Position numbers and translations under genes: made by a program. From Cytobacillus oceanisediminis 2691 (GTDB lineage Bacteria; Bacillota; Bacilli; Bacillales; Cytobacillaceae), in NCBI RefSeq assembly GCF_000294775.2, contig NZ_CP015506.1, positions 1,339,501-1,403,500 on the forward strand: 64,000 bases of DNA. The letters are read 5' to 3'. Positions 63,501 through 64,000 of the stretch are shown piece after piece. Every line of letters begins with the position of its first letter. Within the stretch, counting starts at the first letter, position 1. The notes under the pieces were generated by a model. The model did no database searches. It saw nothing but the letters and a program-made list of their open reading frames with translations, and was not told where the DNA came from.

Positions 63501-64000
63501 ACCTGTTCCGGCTGAATCGGCTTATAAGGATAAAGTTGAGGAACAGCTTTCCTGGAAATATTCCTTTAAGCAGGCTGCTCAAGCTAGATCTAAACAATCC
63601 GTTTCGGAAGTGAAGCGGCAGCGGGAGATTTTTTCTGAAGAAGACAGCGGAACTGAATTAATCCGTAAAATCAATAAACCCCTGCTTGGCAGGCCTCGAT
63701 TCATGCAAGAAAAATCTCTTTCTCCAGCTGAACGGGGTACTGCTATGCATGCTGTCATGCAGCATATTGATTTCAGCAGGCCTGCAACTGTGGAAACAAT
63801 ATCTTCCAAAATGGCAGAGATGCTTCAAAACGAATTGCTGACAGAAGAGCAGCATGCCAGCATTGAACCACAGCTGATTGTACAGTTTTTCGAAACCAAA
63901 CTGGGACAAAGAATCGTTCAGGCTAAATCGGTACGAAGAGAAATCCCATTCAGTCTATCTTTTCCAGCCCGGGAAATCTATTCAGATTGGAAGGGAGAAG
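60502..64000 (+). CDS. addA: ATP-dependent helicase/nuclease subunit AddA, 3'-truncated by the window
   Basis: The frame is open to the window end, giving at least 1166 residues. UvrD-type helicase motifs: Walker A VAAAAGSGKTAVLVER near residue 27, VTFTNASAAEMRHR near 60, VDEYQDTN near 410, GDVKQSIYRFR near 440, MTIHSSKGLEFPFVF near 805 and YVALTRAKE near 880. The C-terminal nuclease domain begins (ERGTAMHAVMQHI) but its catalytic part lies beyond the window. ATG at 60502 fits GGAGGG; ATG at 60496 is possible. It overlaps addB by 17 bases. Confidence 0.96.
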   Translation, partial: MAIPPKPEDATWTDDQWKAIMAKGQDILVAAAAGSGKTAVLVERIINKIIADEDPINVDELLVVTFTNASAAEMRHRIGEALEKAINADPKSAHLRKQVSLLNRASISTLHSFCLEMIRKYYYMTDIDPGFRIADETEAQLLRDEVLEELFEEEYGKEGNESFFALVDTFTNDRSDTALQDIIRDLYDFARSNPSPDQYLDSIVEMYNVDGVESLEKLPFVRSLLEDIDLQLKGARQLLEYGLELTKLPGGPAPRAENFIADLHVVNTLIEAKNDSWPMLYEAMQSWSFGRAKTCKGNDYDEGLVEKAKKLRDQAKKIITGLQEELFFRKQESFMRDMAEMKPHIESLVSLVKEFSIRFDQVKTEKGLVDFADLEHYCLEILSSSDEEGRLLPSEAALACRNQFKEVLVDEYQDTNMVQEAILQLVTADSEENGNLFMVGDVKQSIYRFRLAEPNLFLSKYTRFGRDGEETGLRIDLARNFRSRKEVLHGTNYIFKQIMGTSVGEIEYDQAAELIKGAPYSESQEHPVEIAIIDLEGNEKNEPEPESMDEGFDSEELAQSQLEARFMASKIKEIIGNRKEVYNTKTESGRPAKYRDIVILLRSMTWAPQIMEEFKQQGIPVYANLSSGYFEATEVAIMMSLLKVIDNPYQDIPLASVLRSPILGLTEEELAQIRIHNKRGSFYEALTSFCRNDPTLETEELYEKVRPFFDQLKDWRVMARQGSLSELIWHLYRETRFYDFVGGMPGGKQRQANLRALYDRARQYEATSFRGLFRFLRFIERMRDRGDDLGAARALGEQEDVVRLMTIHSSKGLEFPFVFIAGLARNFNTMDLKKPYLLDKEFGFAAKYVNAEKRISYPSLPQIAFKRKKKMEMLAEEMRVLYVALTRAKEKLFLVSSVKSADKKLNQWLQASEHKEWLLNEYDRASANSYLDWIGPSLVRHRDCEALRGEGPVHPLVPAEILEHPSCWNITIIKSEEAAVLSEEANEGETDLLQLVYEGKPVPAESAYKDKVEEQLSWKYSFKQAAQARSKQSVSEVKRQREIFSEEDSGTELIRKINKPLLGRPRFMQEKSLSPAERGTAMHAVMQHIDFSRPATVETISSKMAEMLQNELLTEEQHASIEPQLIVQFFETKLGQRIVQAKSVRREIPFSLSFPAREIYSDWKGE

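Overview
The window is chromosomal DNA of a low-GC, spore-forming, Bacillus-like Firmicute. Gene order largely follows the Bacillus subtilis yha-hem-yhf-comK-addBA segment. The markers are yhaQP, yhaON, yhaM, yhaL, prsA, hpr, yhaH, trpP, serC, hit, ecsABC, yhaA, yhfA, hmoB, hemEHY, yhgDE, yhfHI, lplJ, lcfB, yhfN, yhzC, comK, yhjE, a sip gene and addBA. Short interspersed repeats of a kind common in Cytobacillus/Mesobacillus-type genomes suggest that group rather than B. subtilis itself; this placement is inference.

Layout. 0-2.5 kb: end of an ABC exporter and a LysE-type exporter. 2.7-9.3 kb: YhaO/YhaN nuclease-ATPase pair, a CidA/CidB-type pair and the YhaM exoribonuclease. 9.5-14.8 kb: yhaL, prsA, two tiny YjcZ-type sporulation genes, small membrane proteins, the regulator hpr/scoC, yhaH, and trpP with a TRAP-binding leader. 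14.8-20 kb: serC, hit, a repeated G-rich antisense-oriented RNA locus, and ecsABC. 20-26.5 kb: M20 amidohydrolase, PAP2 phosphatase, YhfA-type carrier and the liaFSR cell-envelope stress system. 26.6-34 kb: heme monooxygenase, the coproporphyrin branch genes hemE, hemH and hemY, and the TetR regulator YhgD with its probable target yhgE. 34-38.8 kb: YhfI, LplJ, acyl-CoA ligase and enoyl-CoA hydratase (fatty-acid use, with a FadR-type operator). 39-43.6 kb: a TrpXYZ-like ABC importer and an azlCD exporter under a divergent XRE-cupin regulator. 43.8-52.5 kb: M48 protease, peptidase E, yhzC/comK, S9 peptidase, LCP ligase, YhjE and signal peptidase I. 52.5-57 kb: a zinc-ribbon protein, an SDR reductase/thiolase pair, a frameshifted acetyltransferase and an MFS transporter. 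57-64 kb: addB and a 3'-truncated addA.

The most notable element is a minus-strand RNA gene between hit and ecsA (about 16618-17060). It has three repeats carrying AAGGGG(ATGG) and ATGAGGTG motifs, a 10-bp closing stem and its own intrinsic terminator. It looks like an sRNA sponge of the RosA kind, complementary to the C-rich motifs of RoxS/RsaE- and FsrA-type sRNAs. Other regulatory sites legible in the sequence are a TRAP triplet array at trpP, paired YhgD operators, a FadR box, and a paired GTAA-N7-TTAC dyad before the cidA-like gene. A family of imperfect-palindrome repeats includes one copy inserted inside another.
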